From NCBI GenBank assembly GCA_947066105.1, contig CAMSYM010000010.1, positions 1-64,000 of the forward strand: a stretch of 64,000 nt of DNA, given 5' to 3'. Positions 52,958 through 61,828 of this stretch are shown here, one piece after another. Made by a program: the position numbers and the translations under genes. This DNA comes from an uncultured Clostridia bacterium. Lineage in GTDB: Bacteria; Bacillota; Clostridia; Christensenellales; Pumilibacteraceae. Position 1 is the stretch's first letter; every line of letters begins with the position of its first letter. The notes beneath the pieces are model-generated. The model was not told where the DNA came from and did no database searches. It worked only from the letters and a program-made list of their open reading frames with translations.

Positions 52958-54817
52958 CTATTCCGCTTTATTTGCTTCGACGAAATCCGCGGCGACCTGT
53001 TGTATACGAACGAGCGTGGGACCCATGCCTTCGGACAACAGTGCGTCGTTGAACTTAACTTCGTCGTATTTTTCGCCGAGCGCTTTTTCGGCGGTTTCGT
53101 GCAGGTCGTAAACGACGTACATACCGTAACCGTACGGCACGAACGCCGACGGTATCTCCATATAAAAGCCTATGAATTCGCGCGCGTCGTCTATCGTCAC
53201 GCCGTCGCCCGCAAGCGATTGCGCCGTCACGCCGAAGTAATTGACGTTAAGATCGTTAAGCACCGCCGAAATATATCCCGTAAGCGTATCGTATTTTTTA
53301 TACTCGGCGTACAGCTTTAAAGCCGCGTCGTCCGTTTCCTCGGCGATATTTTCCAAAACGGCTATTTCCACGTACTTCGACCAACCTTCGGTGAATGCAA
53401 GACTGGTCATCGTCGCGGTAAGCAAGCTTTCGCCCGCTTCCTTGGACTTGACGCGCGCATACAAATGTCCGGGATAGCCCTCGTGCGCGATAACGGTCAA
53501 AAGGTCTTCGGGACTGTTTTCGAGCGCGGCGGGATTCAACGTTATATGTTCGGGCGACCGCAGATCGTCGACCGGCGATTTTACGTAGTACGCGACGGTA
53601 CTCGATATGGCGGCGACCGTTTCGTCCATATACTTGAAGTCAATTTCTGGCGTGGCTTGAAGATCGGGCACTATCTTTTTAGCCGCGACTTTGAGATATT
53701 CGAGTATTTCCGTCGGATCGGTCATGCCGAGCATCACCTTTTCGCCGTTAACGTACGCATTGAAATCCGCGTACAGCGTCGGGTCGCTTTCTTCCGCTTG
53801 GTCTACCGTCGCGACGATATCGTTCATCACAAAGAAATACTCGTTATAAGCGTCGACAAGCTCGTTGAACAGCTCGACGAAATCGACGTCTTTCATTCCC
53901 GTCTTGCCCGCGAACATCCACTCGTAATAAGCTTTGCCCGCTCTGCCCGCCGCCGCGAGATAGCTTTTATCGGTGTTTTCGACGCGTCCTTTATAGGCGT
54001 TCAAGCCTTTGGACAGTCGGTCGACGCCCGTCATAAACACGTCGATCGCATTCTTGTACGCGTTTTTGTAATACGTCTTTTTATCCGCCGACAAAAACTC
54101 GACGGCGTCTATCTTGTTATCCGCAAACGCGTACAGATAGTATTCGTCGCCCTTGGCAAGCACGTCGTCGAGATAGCTTTGCATCGCGTCGAGCGTGGAA
54201 TCGTATAGCGGATAGCCCGCCGCTATGCGGTCGTTGGCGAAGTCGAGATACGTGCCGAACGCGTCTTTGGTAGACTTGGTTATAGCCAACAGCTCCTTGA
54301 CGTCCGCTTCGGTACGGAAAGTGTAATTTTCGAACGAGTCGGCGAACGACGCGACGTAACCGCCCTCCGAACTTATATACGAGCCGGAAAGCGCTATCAT
54401 GTCGAACGCATAGTCCGAACCGAAATACGCACCGTACGTATCGAGCGTGTATTCGACAGAGCGGTACGTAACGGCATCCATGCCGGTAAACGCCGAACCG
54501 TCGAATTTTTTGAACTGCTTGTTAAAGCTTTTCATGACGCTGTTCATAAGCCCGATATCCGATTTGGACACAGCCGAATACGTATACCAGCTTACGTCGT
54601 CGTCGCGTTGGTAGCCGAACGACTGTTCGGGCGTAGCCGAAAACACGTTCCAACCGAACGGGTCATTGCCCATCATGAACATTGCTACCTGATCGGCAAA
54701 CGCATTGAGCCTTGCGGGATCGGCGATCTTTGCGCCGCACCCGACAAGCCCCGTCACGCAACACATGACGGTCATTGCAAGACCGAGCGCCCAAGCCGTA
54801 AATTTACGTTTTTTCAT
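52958..54817 (-). CDS. DUF885 lipoprotein peptidase
   Basis: 619 aa. Signal peptide with lipobox LVGC (Cys27), so surface-anchored. DUF885 domain with zinc motif HEGYPGH near residue 448 and downstream FTEGW (third ligand Glu). Related to M32-like carboxypeptidases; peptide degradation outside the cell is likely. AAAGGAG precedes ATG 54817; upstream frame to 54919 crosses the promoter. Monocistronic. Confidence 0.9.
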   Translation of the reverse strand: MKKRKFTAWALGLAMTVMCCVTGLVGCGAKIADPARLNAFADQVAMFMMGNDPFGWNVFSATPEQSFGYQRDDDVSWYTYSAVSKSDIGLMNSVMKSFNKQFKKFDGSAFTGMDAVTYRSVEYTLDTYGAYFGSDYAFDMIALSGSYISSEGGYVASFADSFENYTFRTEADVKELLAITKSTKDAFGTYLDFANDRIAAGYPLYDSTLDAMQSYLDDVLAKGDEYYLYAFADNKIDAVEFLSADKKTYYKNAYKNAIDVFMTGVDRLSKGLNAYKGRVENTDKSYLAAAGRAGKAYYEWMFAGKTGMKDVDFVELFNELVDAYNEYFFVMNDIVATVDQAEESDPTLYADFNAYVNGEKVMLGMTDPTEILEYLKVAAKKIVPDLQATPEIDFKYMDETVAAISSTVAYYVKSPVDDLRSPEHITLNPAALENSPEDLLTVIAHEGYPGHLYARVKSKEAGESLLTATMTSLAFTEGWSKYVEIAVLENIAEETDDAALKLYAEYKKYDTLTGYISAVLNDLNVNYFGVTAQSLAGDGVTIDDAREFIGFYMEIPSAFVPYGYGMYVVYDLHETAEKALGEKYDEVKFNDALLSEGMGPTLVRIQQVAADFVEANKAE

Positions 54818-54877
54818 CTGAACTCCTTTCGGACCGTGCAAACGTTCCCTTCGACTAATGTGTCGATTATTGTCGTA

Positions 54878-54906
54878 ATTATACATTATATAATGCGATT
54901 TGTCAA
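54878..54906 (-). promoter_or_regulatory. promoter of DUF885 gene
   Basis: Minus strand TTGACA (54901-54906), 17-bp spacer, TATAAT (54878-54883). Confidence 0.85.
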
Positions 54907-54977
54907 TATCCGAGAACACTCGGACGTAAAATACGCGATCGTATTTTGCACGGCGTTTGCGCTGGATACTTCCGCCG

Positions 54978-55175
54978 TCAATCTACGACGTTCAACACCA
55001 ACGCTTTTTTGGGGCAGTAGTCCGAACACTTGCCGCAACGTATGCACTTGGCGTGGTCGATGACGGGCGCGGAAAATTCCGTTTGCGAAAGCGCGCCGAC
55101 GGGGCAAACGCCGACGGCGGGACATTTGTGGTTTTGCGGGCAGTTCTCCTGCCGTATGGTGAGTTTCTTTTCCAT
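54978..55175 (-). CDS. 4Fe-4S ferredoxin-like protein
   Basis: 65 aa. The second cluster motif is complete (CIRCGKCSDYCP); the first is irregular (CPQNHKCPAVGVCPVGAL), so one or two 4Fe-4S clusters. Small soluble electron carrier. CAAGGAG precedes ATG 55175. It follows the MATE gene by 32 bp, probably co-transcribed, a common but unexplained pairing in Clostridia. Confidence 0.85.
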   Translation of the reverse strand: MEKKLTIRQENCPQNHKCPAVGVCPVGALSQTEFSAPVIDHAKCIRCGKCSDYCPKKALVLNVVD

Positions 55176-55207
55176 GATCGCTCCTTGAATAAAATTTATA
55201 TGGCTTC

Positions 55208-56608
55208 TTAGTCGTCGCGGACGGGTCCGGCTTTGCCGAGCATTACTTCCCACTCACGCGCTTTGAACACCTTAGGAAACGTGACGAATATAACGGTCGC
55301 CGTGATAAGCCCCGCCACGAGATCGGCTATCCCTTCGGACATATATACGCCCTTGTAGCCGCAATAATGCGTCAGTACAAAACACAGCGGGATAAGTATC
55401 ACCACCTTTCTCAATACAGCAAGGATCAACGCCGAGCGCGCCTGACCGAGCGCCACGTTTATGTTTTGCAACGTCATTTGCACGAAGAACATGACGGAAC
55501 CCATCAAAAACAACGGCGTGTACTCGACCACTATTTCTTTTACCGTATCGCTCGCGGAAAACAGATATGCGTACAATTGCGGAAACGCCATGGATACCGT
55601 CCAAACGACCGCCGCAAACGCGAACGCGACTGCCGTCACGCACTTGACTCCGCTTTTTAACCGCGCCGCGTCGCCCCTGCCGTAGTTATAGCTTACGAAC
55701 GGTTGCATGCCGTAACCCAGTCCGTTCAACGGCAACGATATTAGCTGCAACGCGCTGAGCATAACGGTGAGCGCCGCCGTGTAATCTTTGTCGCCGCTCG
55801 TGGCGAAGTTGAGATTGACGTTGAATACCACTTGAATGGCGCACTCGGTGACAGTCATTATAAACGGCGAAAAACCGAGCGACAGTATCCCGAATATTCG
55901 TTTTGCGTCCGGCTTCATGTACGCTACGCTTAATTTAAACATACTTCTTTTAGTGAAAAAGAAAACGATTATCCATACAAACGATATAAACTGCGAAACG
56001 ACGGTGGCAAGGCTCGCGCCGTTTACGCCCATTCCGAAAACGAAAATAAACAGCGGATCGAGCGCGATATTGACAAGCGCGCCGATAAGCACAGACAGCA
56101 TGGCTGTGACCGAATAGCCCTGCGCCGTTATAAACGGATTAAGCCCTTGCGCGAGTATGACGAACACCGTTCCCGCCGAATATATGCGCAAATACGATTC
56201 CGCAAACCCGACCGCGCTTTCGGGACAGCCGAACAGCACTACGATCTGCCGCGCCGAAAAGAAAGCGACCAGCCCTATAACGATCCCGACGGACGTAAGC
56301 AACACGAACGCGGTATTGAATATCCTTGCAGCTTCCGCCTTGTCGTTCTCGCCGAGCTTTATGCTCGCGCGCGGCGATCCGCCCAACCCCACGAGATTGG
56401 CGAATGCCTGAATGATAAGCGTTATCGGCAACACTATACCGAGCGCGGCGAGCGCGTCCATGCCCACGTCGTCGATTTTTGCAACGAACATCCTGTCGAC
56501 TATGTTGTACAAAAACGTGATGAGCTGTGCGACAACGGCCGGCACCGTCAGTTTTAAGACCAGCGGCAGTATCTTGCCGCTTTTCAATTGTTCGGTAATG
56601 TCTTTCAT
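55208..56608 (-). CDS. MATE family efflux transporter
   Basis: 466 aa with about twelve hydrophobic segments in two similar halves. First TM pair PAVVAQLITFLYNIVDRMFV and later FVSYNYGRGD are MATE landmarks. Exports cationic compounds with Na+ or H+ coupling; substrate unknown. No strong ribosome site before ATG 56608. Operon with the small ferredoxin. Confidence 0.92.
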   Translation of the reverse strand: MKDITEQLKSGKILPLVLKLTVPAVVAQLITFLYNIVDRMFVAKIDDVGMDALAALGIVLPITLIIQAFANLVGLGGSPRASIKLGENDKAEAARIFNTAFVLLTSVGIVIGLVAFFSARQIVVLFGCPESAVGFAESYLRIYSAGTVFVILAQGLNPFITAQGYSVTAMLSVLIGALVNIALDPLFIFVFGMGVNGASLATVVSQFISFVWIIVFFFTKRSMFKLSVAYMKPDAKRIFGILSLGFSPFIMTVTECAIQVVFNVNLNFATSGDKDYTAALTVMLSALQLISLPLNGLGYGMQPFVSYNYGRGDAARLKSGVKCVTAVAFAFAAVVWTVSMAFPQLYAYLFSASDTVKEIVVEYTPLFLMGSVMFFVQMTLQNINVALGQARSALILAVLRKVVILIPLCFVLTHYCGYKGVYMSEGIADLVAGLITATVIFVTFPKVFKAREWEVMLGKAGPVRDD

Positions 56609-56637
56609 TGCATGCGAAAAAAGTATATTTCATTGAT

Positions 56638-56666
56638 ATATTACCACAATATCCGAGCAAATGCAA
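56638..56666 (-). promoter_or_regulatory. promoter of MATE/ferredoxin operon
   Basis: Minus strand TTGCAT (56661-56666), 17-bp spacer, TAATAT (56638-56643). Confidence 0.6.
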
Positions 56667-56777
56667 GCTTAAACGTCGCCGACGTTACGCTTATCGAAAC
56701 TAACGAATTAAAGCACTATTTACAATTCCCGCAATAAACCGCAAAGACCGTTTTTTACAATCGATAAATTGCCACGC

Positions 56778-56803
56778 AAAAAGGGCGCAGGACGCGCCCT
56801 TTT
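56778..56803 (-). terminator. terminator of tmRNA
   Basis: AAGGGCGC-AGGAC-GCGCCCTT; TTTTT on the minus strand side. Confidence 0.85.
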
Positions 56804-56811
56804 ATGCCGTT

Positions 56812-57203
56812 TGGTGGAGATGATCGGATTTGAACCGATTTCCGGCACGGGTTTACGGGGACTTCTACAAGTTTAGTTTATCGCTCGAAGTCCGCGAACA
56901 GACCGCAACAAACAAAGGTCTGCGCGCGCAAGGTCTTGTTACTCGACGCGGAACGACCGCCGCCGCGCCGAGTTGCCTACCGTTCGATTACGCCCGCAGT
57001 CCCGCCGATAGGTAGCGGGTACGGACGTCGTAGCTAAACTAAGCTGCGAATGCCATTGCGGGAGCCGCAACCGGAGCTGCGAACTTTACCGTTTTGGCGG
57101 TTTCATTGTTGTTGGCAATTAAAGCCTTTTGCGTTTTTAAGGTAGCCGACCCTACCACTTGCTTTCCTTCGCTACGCCGCACCGTCGAAGCCTATACATC
57201 CCC
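56812..57203 (-). ncRNA. ssrA: transfer-messenger RNA
   Basis: 392 nt. 5' end GGGGATGTATAGGCTTCGAC is the conserved tmRNA start; 3' end holds a T arm (ATCGG-TTCAAAT-CCGAT), TCTCC acceptor and CCA. The tag frame at 57039-57116 starts GCC and encodes 25 residues beginning ANNNETAKTVKF and ending PAMAFAA before TAG. It rescues stalled ribosomes with SmpB. The tag is longer than the 10-15 residues usual in model species, but its AA ending suits ClpXP-type proteases. Confidence 0.97.
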
Positions 57204-57230
57204 GTACGATAAGCATAAACGCTTATATAT

Positions 57231-57259
57231 ATTATACAGTTATTTTTCGCTTTTTGCAA
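57231..57259 (-). promoter_or_regulatory. promoter of tmRNA
   Basis: Minus strand TTGCAA (57254-57259), 17-bp spacer, TATAAT (57231-57236); leaves ~20 nt for RNase P trimming. Confidence 0.85.
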
Positions 57260-57314
57260 GCGTTTTATCTTTCTTGACGTTTTTCGACAAAGCGACCGAT
57301 ATTACGCCGCGCCG

Positions 57315-57878
57315 TTAAGCAGTCGCGCCCGACAGCAACCGCGCGGTGAGCGCCGCCATCGTTTTGGCGGGGGTCTTGCAATCGTTTTTCATCCATTCGC
57401 GCATGATAGCCGCGATGCCCGCCGCCGCAAAACCCAAATAATAATCGGACAGCATGGGATCGAACGACGCGGAGCTGTGCAACGTTTCCGCCAACTCGAT
57501 CTCGACGAATTCGCGGATCTTGCAAATTATAAACTCGTACAGCGTCGGATCGAAGAATATCAAGCCGAACTCGCGCGTGCATAATATATACTCAAACCAG
57601 TACAGATATATCTTGCGCGCGCCGCTCGTTTTAAAGTCGTACTTTTGCATGAACTCGAAAAACACCTGATCGACAAGCCGCTCCACGACCGAGATCTTAT
57701 TATCGAAATTTCTGTAAAACGTTTTGCGCGCCACTCCCGCGGTATCGCAAATTTCGGTTATCGAAATATCCGCGAACGGGCGCTTTTCCAATAATTCAAA
57801 CAGCGCGGCGGTTATCATATCCATGGACCGCGCTTTGCCCGCATTGATCTTAAACGTCGCCGTATTTCCGTCGAGCAT
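57315..57878 (-). CDS. TetR family regulator (DhaS-like C-terminal domain)
   Basis: 187 aa. HTH ~18-62 (FADISITEICDTAGVARKTF, then YRNFDNK), and a C-terminal domain of the TetR_C_8 kind (FLGFAAAGIAAIMREWM-like, here YYLGFAAAGIAAIMREWM). AAAGGAG precedes the ATG. Third gene after gph and sir2, 39 bp from the latter. Target unknown. Confidence 0.88.
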   Translation of the reverse strand: MLDGNTATFKINAGKARSMDMITAALFELLEKRPFADISITEICDTAGVARKTFYRNFDNKISVVERLVDQVFFEFMQKYDFKTSGARKIYLYWFEYILCTREFGLIFFDPTLYEFIICKIREFVEIELAETLHSSASFDPMLSDYYLGFAAAGIAAIMREWMKNDCKTPAKTMAALTARLLSGATA

Positions 57879-57917
57879 ACATTCTCCTTTCTATTCGTCC
57901 GCGACAACGATACGCCT

Positions 57918-58619
57918 TTACAGCAATTCGCCTATCTTTCCTATCAGTTGATTTTCAAACCCCGATATTTCGGTAAGATTGATAACTATCAAATTTTCGC
58001 GCGCGCCTTTGTAATATTTAACGAACGACGCCGCGGGATAAACGGTCAACGACGTGCCGCCCACTATCAACATATCGGCGTTAGCTATCGCGTCGAGCGC
58101 GCCGTTCACCGCCGCATACGGCAAGCTCTCGCCGTAAAGCACCACGTTCGGCTTTATCACGCCGCCGCAATCGCACCGCGGGATATTCGGCTTTTGTTTT
58201 AGCATGTCGTCGAGCGCGAACGCTTTGCCGCACAGCGTGCAGGTATTTCTATGCACCGAACCGTGCAATTCGAAAACTTTTTCACTGCCCGCCGCTTGGT
58301 GCAGACCGTCTATATTCTGCGTAACAATCGCCGACAGCTTGCCCTGTTTTTCCCATTCCGCGAGTTTTTTATGCGCCGCATTGGGCTTTGCGTCGGTACA
58401 GATCATCTTGTCAAAGTAAAACCGAAAAAACTTATCGGTATGCGCGTAAAAATATTCGGCGGACAAAACCGTTTCGGGCGGAACGTCGTACTTTTGACTG
58501 TACAGCCCGTCCACGCTCCGAAAATCGGGAATACCGCTCTCGGTCGACACGCCCGCGCCGCCGAAGAACACTATACGCTCGGCGCGCTCCGCGCGCGCTC
58601 TGTAACCGTCGACCGTCAT
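57918..58619 (-). CDS. cobB: Sir2 NAD-dependent protein deacylase
   Basis: 233 aa. NAD site GGAGVSTESGIPDFRS near 20, TQNIDGLH near 100, catalytic His in FELHGS near 120, zinc cysteines CTLCGK and CDCGG, and GGTSLTVYPA near 188. Removes acetyl groups from lysines, making nicotinamide and O-acetyl-ADP-ribose. The ATG overlaps the gph stop (ATGA). The macrodomain gene that could consume its product is far upstream in the window. Confidence 0.95.
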   Translation of the reverse strand: MTVDGYRARAERAERIVFFGGAGVSTESGIPDFRSVDGLYSQKYDVPPETVLSAEYFYAHTDKFFRFYFDKMICTDAKPNAAHKKLAEWEKQGKLSAIVTQNIDGLHQAAGSEKVFELHGSVHRNTCTLCGKAFALDDMLKQKPNIPRCDCGGVIKPNVVLYGESLPYAAVNGALDAIANADMLIVGGTSLTVYPAASFVKYYKGARENLIVINLTEISGFENQLIGKIGELL

Positions 58620-59323
58620 TTCGAATCGATAAGCCCCGCCGCCGCAAGCGTCGGCAAAAGCTCATCGGGACTGTCTATTATGCTATCGGGCGAAAGCCTT
58701 TCCAGCACGTCGCGGTCGCGAAAGCCCCAAGTAACGGCTACTACGGGCATGCCCGCGTTTCGGGCGGTGGCTATATCCGTTTCGCCGTCGCCGACGTACA
58801 CCGCGTGCGATCTGTCTTCGCCCAAAATTTCGAGCGCTTTGAACACGCCGTCGGGCGAAGGCTTGGGTCGCACGTCGTCGCGCGCGCCCACTACCGCATC
58901 CACGCTTTGGAAAAACTTACGCTTCAACGCCTGCGCCGCGCCGTCGTATTTATTGGTGACTATCGCCGACTTCAAGCCCTTTTCCCTGACGGCTTCGAGC
59001 ATTTGCGGAACTCCCGCATACGGCGCGGTGAGATCGGCGTTGTGCTTATCGTAATATTCGGTGAATACCGCAAGGCAGGCGTTGCGCTTTGCTTTATCGG
59101 CATACTCGTCGTTATCGGGATCGGGGTCTTTGCCGGTGTCCGAATAATACAGTACGCGCTCGATAAGCTTAGGCACGCCGTTACCGACGTACCGCCTTAC
59201 CCTGTCTGCGTCGAGCGCGCCCAAGCCGAACGCCCCGACCGCGTGACAGACCGCCGCAGTAAGGTCATCCAAAGTGTTCAACAGCGTGCCGTCGAGATCG
59301 AAAATCACAGTGTTTATTTTCAT
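58616..59323 (-). CDS. gph: HAD family phosphoglycolate phosphatase-like
   Basis: 235 aa. HAD motifs: VIFDLDGTLLNT (nucleophile Asp10), SAIVTNK near 135, KPSPDG near 168, and VYVGDGETDIATA near 187. Cap and length fit Gph/PGP. The ATG lies six bases after a TAAAAT -10 box with no Shine-Dalgarno, so the mRNA may be leaderless. First gene of the gph-sir2-TetR operon. Substrate may differ from phosphoglycolate. Confidence 0.88.
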   Translation of the reverse strand: MKINTVIFDLDGTLLNTLDDLTAAVCHAVGAFGLGALDADRVRRYVGNGVPKLIERVLYYSDTGKDPDPDNDEYADKAKRNACLAVFTEYYDKHNADLTAPYAGVPQMLEAVREKGLKSAIVTNKYDGAAQALKRKFFQSVDAVVGARDDVRPKPSPDGVFKALEILGEDRSHAVYVGDGETDIATARNAGMPVVAVTWGFRDRDVLERLSPDSIIDSPDELLPTLAAAGLIDSK

Positions 59324-59329
59324 ACTTGT

Positions 59330-59358
59330 ATTTTACCACGCGCCGCCGCGATTGTCAA
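59330..59358 (-). promoter_or_regulatory. promoter of gph operon
   Basis: Minus strand TTGACA (59353-59358), 17-bp spacer, TAAAAT (59330-59335), six bases from the ATG. Confidence 0.85.
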
Positions 59359-59376
59359 TCGATACCGCAAATTCGG

Positions 59377-59405
59377 TTGTATTCGCGCAACGCATATGCT
59401 AAAAT
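59377..59405 (+). promoter_or_regulatory. promoter of candidate small RNA
   Basis: TTGTAT (59377-59382), 17-bp spacer, TAAAAT (59400-59405), pointing away from gph. Confidence 0.5.
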
Positions 59406-59411
59406 ATAAAT

Positions 59412-59487
59412 TCGAACTTAACGGGCAAAACATTGCCGAAAAAATGATACTTAGCGAAAACATCCGAAAAAAACGTCGGATGTTTTT
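59412..59487 (+). ncRNA. candidate ~76-nt small RNA
   Basis: Starts at the promoter above and ends at a strong hairpin AAAACATCCG/CGGATGTTTT (59457-59486) with five T. An ATG at 59397 opens a 32-codon frame, but it lies inside the -10 region and has no ribosome site. The hairpin also serves the convergent PstS-like gene. Confidence 0.4.
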
Positions 59488-59499
59488 GCTTTGATCGAT

Positions 59500-60708
59500 T
59501 TAAACGATAGGAACGTAACCCGACTTTGCCACAAGCTCCTGTCCCTGCGACGAAAGCGCAAAGTCTATAAGCCGCTTTACATTGCCCTTCGGTTCGCCGT
59601 TCGTCACGATATAGAATCGAACCGAAAACGGATACTTACCGCTTTTTATATTCTCGTCGGTAGGCGCGACGCCGTCGATCGACAGTATTTTCGCGTCGGC
59701 GTTGCCGTACATCGTTTGTGCGAAAAACCTGTACGTATAGCCGAGCGCGGGCATAACGCCGTTATACACGACCGATATCTGCTTCATCAAGCTGTTCGTG
59801 CCTATAAGCGAATCATCGGGCAACGGTCGCGGCGCGGCAACGGGAATATTGCCCATCACCTGCTGTAAACCCGTTTGACTGCCCGAACCTTCTGGACGTT
59901 GAAACGCTATTATTTCCCCGCCGTCGCGCCATCCGAGCGTAGACCATCTCGACGTTTTGCCCGAATACACGTTACGGATCTGTTTGACTGAAATATCGTC
60001 GATCGGATTGTCCTTGCCGACAACGAACACGAACGCTTCTCTGCCTATCGGCGTGAACACAAGCTCCGCGCCGAGTTCCGCCGCCTTTTGCTTTTGCTTG
60101 GCGGACGCGCCCGCCACGAATATCGCGTCGCGCTCGCCCGTCATTATCCCGTCGTACGCTTTGAGCGTATCGGTGAACGTCACGCTGGCGGGATCCGCAT
60201 CGAACGCATCGCGCGAGTACGTGTTTTTCGCAAACGCCGCATATACGGGATACAGCGCGAGCGCGCCGTCGAGCGTAGGCAGATCGTTCGTCAGCAAAAG
60301 CTCGCTCGGCGCATCGAGCGTTGCCGCGAGCGAGTTTTCGGCGAACGGCGCATACACGGAAATATCGGGCTGCTGTCCGTCGCCGTGATCGTAATCCTTG
60401 ACGAGCCACCAATCGCCGCGCACGGCTTTGGGCATCAACGCTATCGATAACGCCACGACAAGACCGACCGCAATAAACAACGGCGCGCGTTCGGGCTTGT
60501 GCTTTACAAACAATAAGATCGGAACGCCCGCCGCAAAGGCGACCGCCATTGCAATAGGTATCACGGCTATAACGTTGTCTATATCGCCGAGCGCGGACAA
60601 GTATCCGAAAGCGTACAACATGTACGCGGCGGCGACGGCGCAAAACGCCGATAATATCCCGCCCGATAAGAAATATATAATTTTATCGACACAAACGCTC
60701 TTTTTCAT
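59500..60708 (-). CDS. membrane-tethered PstS-like phosphate-binding protein
   Basis: 402 aa. Three N-terminal TM segments (~11-37, 44-68, 76-93), then a PBP-like domain ~115-402 with PstS features: GKDNPIDDISVKQIRNVYSG, PEGSGSQTG near 290 and YPFSVRFYIVT. Typical PstS is a lipoprotein; this is a fusion to a membrane module. No pstCAB nearby. It follows a small membrane protein by 4 bp. Possibly a phosphate sensor rather than a transporter subunit. Confidence 0.82.
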   Translation of the reverse strand: MKKSVCVDKIIYFLSGGILSAFCAVAAAYMLYAFGYLSALGDIDNVIAVIPIAMAVAFAAGVPILLFVKHKPERAPLFIAVGLVVALSIALMPKAVRGDWWLVKDYDHGDGQQPDISVYAPFAENSLAATLDAPSELLLTNDLPTLDGALALYPVYAAFAKNTYSRDAFDADPASVTFTDTLKAYDGIMTGERDAIFVAGASAKQKQKAAELGAELVFTPIGREAFVFVVGKDNPIDDISVKQIRNVYSGKTSRWSTLGWRDGGEIIAFQRPEGSGSQTGLQQVMGNIPVAAPRPLPDDSLIGTNSLMKQISVVYNGVMPALGYTYRFFAQTMYGNADAKILSIDGVAPTDENIKSGKYPFSVRFYIVTNGEPKGNVKRLIDFALSSQGQELVAKSGYVPIV

Positions 60709-60712
60709 GACG

Positions 60713-61039
60713 CTACATAAACCTTATGATCGCGATCCCGTTTTGCGCCAACAATATAAGAACGAGCAAAAATATCGCGGGCAATGCAAACGCGACCAAG
60801 CCGAGCACCAAGCCGAGCCTGCTCGATCTGATGTAAGCTATCGCTCCGCATACGCCCATGAGCGCGGCGGAAAGAATAGCGAATATGCCTAAAAGATAAC
60901 ACAGCCAGCCTATGCCCCATCCTATGACTTCGAGTATAAGCGTGCCGAGAGCAAACAATAAAACCGCACCGCCGTCGAGCGATAAAGCGACGATCGATAC
61001 GATAGGCAACGGCTTTTTTTCGTTTTCGTTTTTTTCCAT
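60713..61039 (-). CDS. small membrane protein (DUF4190-like)
   Basis: 108 aa. Charged N terminus (EKNENEKKPLP), then three hydrophobic segments (~14-35, 43-65, 74-98). Organisation resembles DUF4190-type small proteins. GGGAGAG precedes the ATG. In operon with the PstS-like protein, so possibly a membrane partner. Confidence 0.65.
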   Translation of the reverse strand: MEKNENEKKPLPIVSIVALSLDGGAVLLFALGTLILEVIGWGIGWLCYLLGIFAILSAALMGVCGAIAYIRSSRLGLVLGLVAFALPAIFLLVLILLAQNGIAIIRFM

Positions 61040-61124
61040 GATCTGCTCTCCCGTACGCAGTTGAACGATCGTTCCGGGTTTATCCGCATTATATCATACG
61101 AGCCGAACCGTGTCGATACCGCGT

Positions 61125-61826
61125 TTATTTTATTTTGAGCGTATTCAAATATGCCTTTGTTTCGGGCGAAATGCGGAAGCTTTCGCGCGCCTTTTGTATT
61201 GCCTTGTTATGCACGAATTTGGGAAAATGCACGGTCGTGAACAACGGCAATGTTTTATCGTAATATTTGACCAAACACTCGGCGAGCAACCATGCCGCCG
61301 CCATATCTACGTAATACTGCCCGTACTTAACATCGTTACAAAGCGTCTCCGATATCCTATCTATATACTCGTCGTTAAGACAACACGAAAACATTATCAT
61401 TATGTAGAACCGTTTTTCATACTGCCCGTCGCAGTCCAAAAGATATCGGAAATCATCGAACAGCGCGTTCTTATCCGCCCATTTAAGACAGGGCGTAACG
61501 CAGTCGACGTGCGCCCACGATCCGAACAACGGCACTACGCGCGAAAGATATTCGCGCGTTTGCGAATAGCGCTCGCCCTTTTTCGCCGCAAGCATGCCCG
61601 CTATCAAAACCGTTTCAAACGTTTTATCGGGATCGGCGAAAAAATCTTGCATGAATCGATCGCGATCGGCGACAGCTATCGATTTGACGAGTTTTTTGAT
61701 CGCGGGGATCCGTACCCCCAGCGTTTTATATTCGCTTTTTGCGATGGGATCGTTGAACGCCTTGTATGCAAGATCGATCTCAGCTTCCAATCGGGCTTTG
61801 ATATTTTCGTAAGTATTCAATGCCAT
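61125..61826 (-). CDS. AlkD-like DNA alkylation repair protein
   Basis: 233 aa, all-helical HEAT-like fold of the DNA alkylation repair family. GSWAHVDCVTPCLKW near 100 matches the AlkD Trp/Asp catalytic neighbourhood, and AAAWLLAE near 180 the second Trp. Excises N3/N7-alkylated bases without flipping in homologues. AAGGA with seven bases spacing favours ATG 61826; ATG 61832 overlaps the RelE stop. Third gene of a RelB-RelE operon, an unusual place. Confidence 0.87.
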   Translation of the reverse strand: MALNTYENIKARLEAEIDLAYKAFNDPIAKSEYKTLGVRIPAIKKLVKSIAVADRDRFMQDFFADPDKTFETVLIAGMLAAKKGERYSQTREYLSRVVPLFGSWAHVDCVTPCLKWADKNALFDDFRYLLDCDGQYEKRFYIMIMFSCCLNDEYIDRISETLCNDVKYGQYYVDMAAAWLLAECLVKYYDKTLPLFTTVHFPKFVHNKAIQKARESFRISPETKAYLNTLKIK

Positions 61827-61828
61827 TA

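Noticed and set aside
57315..59323. Sir2-macrodomain defence or ADP-ribosylation system
   Set aside because: The only macrodomain gene is 41 kb away; Sir2 here sits with a phosphatase and a TetR gene.
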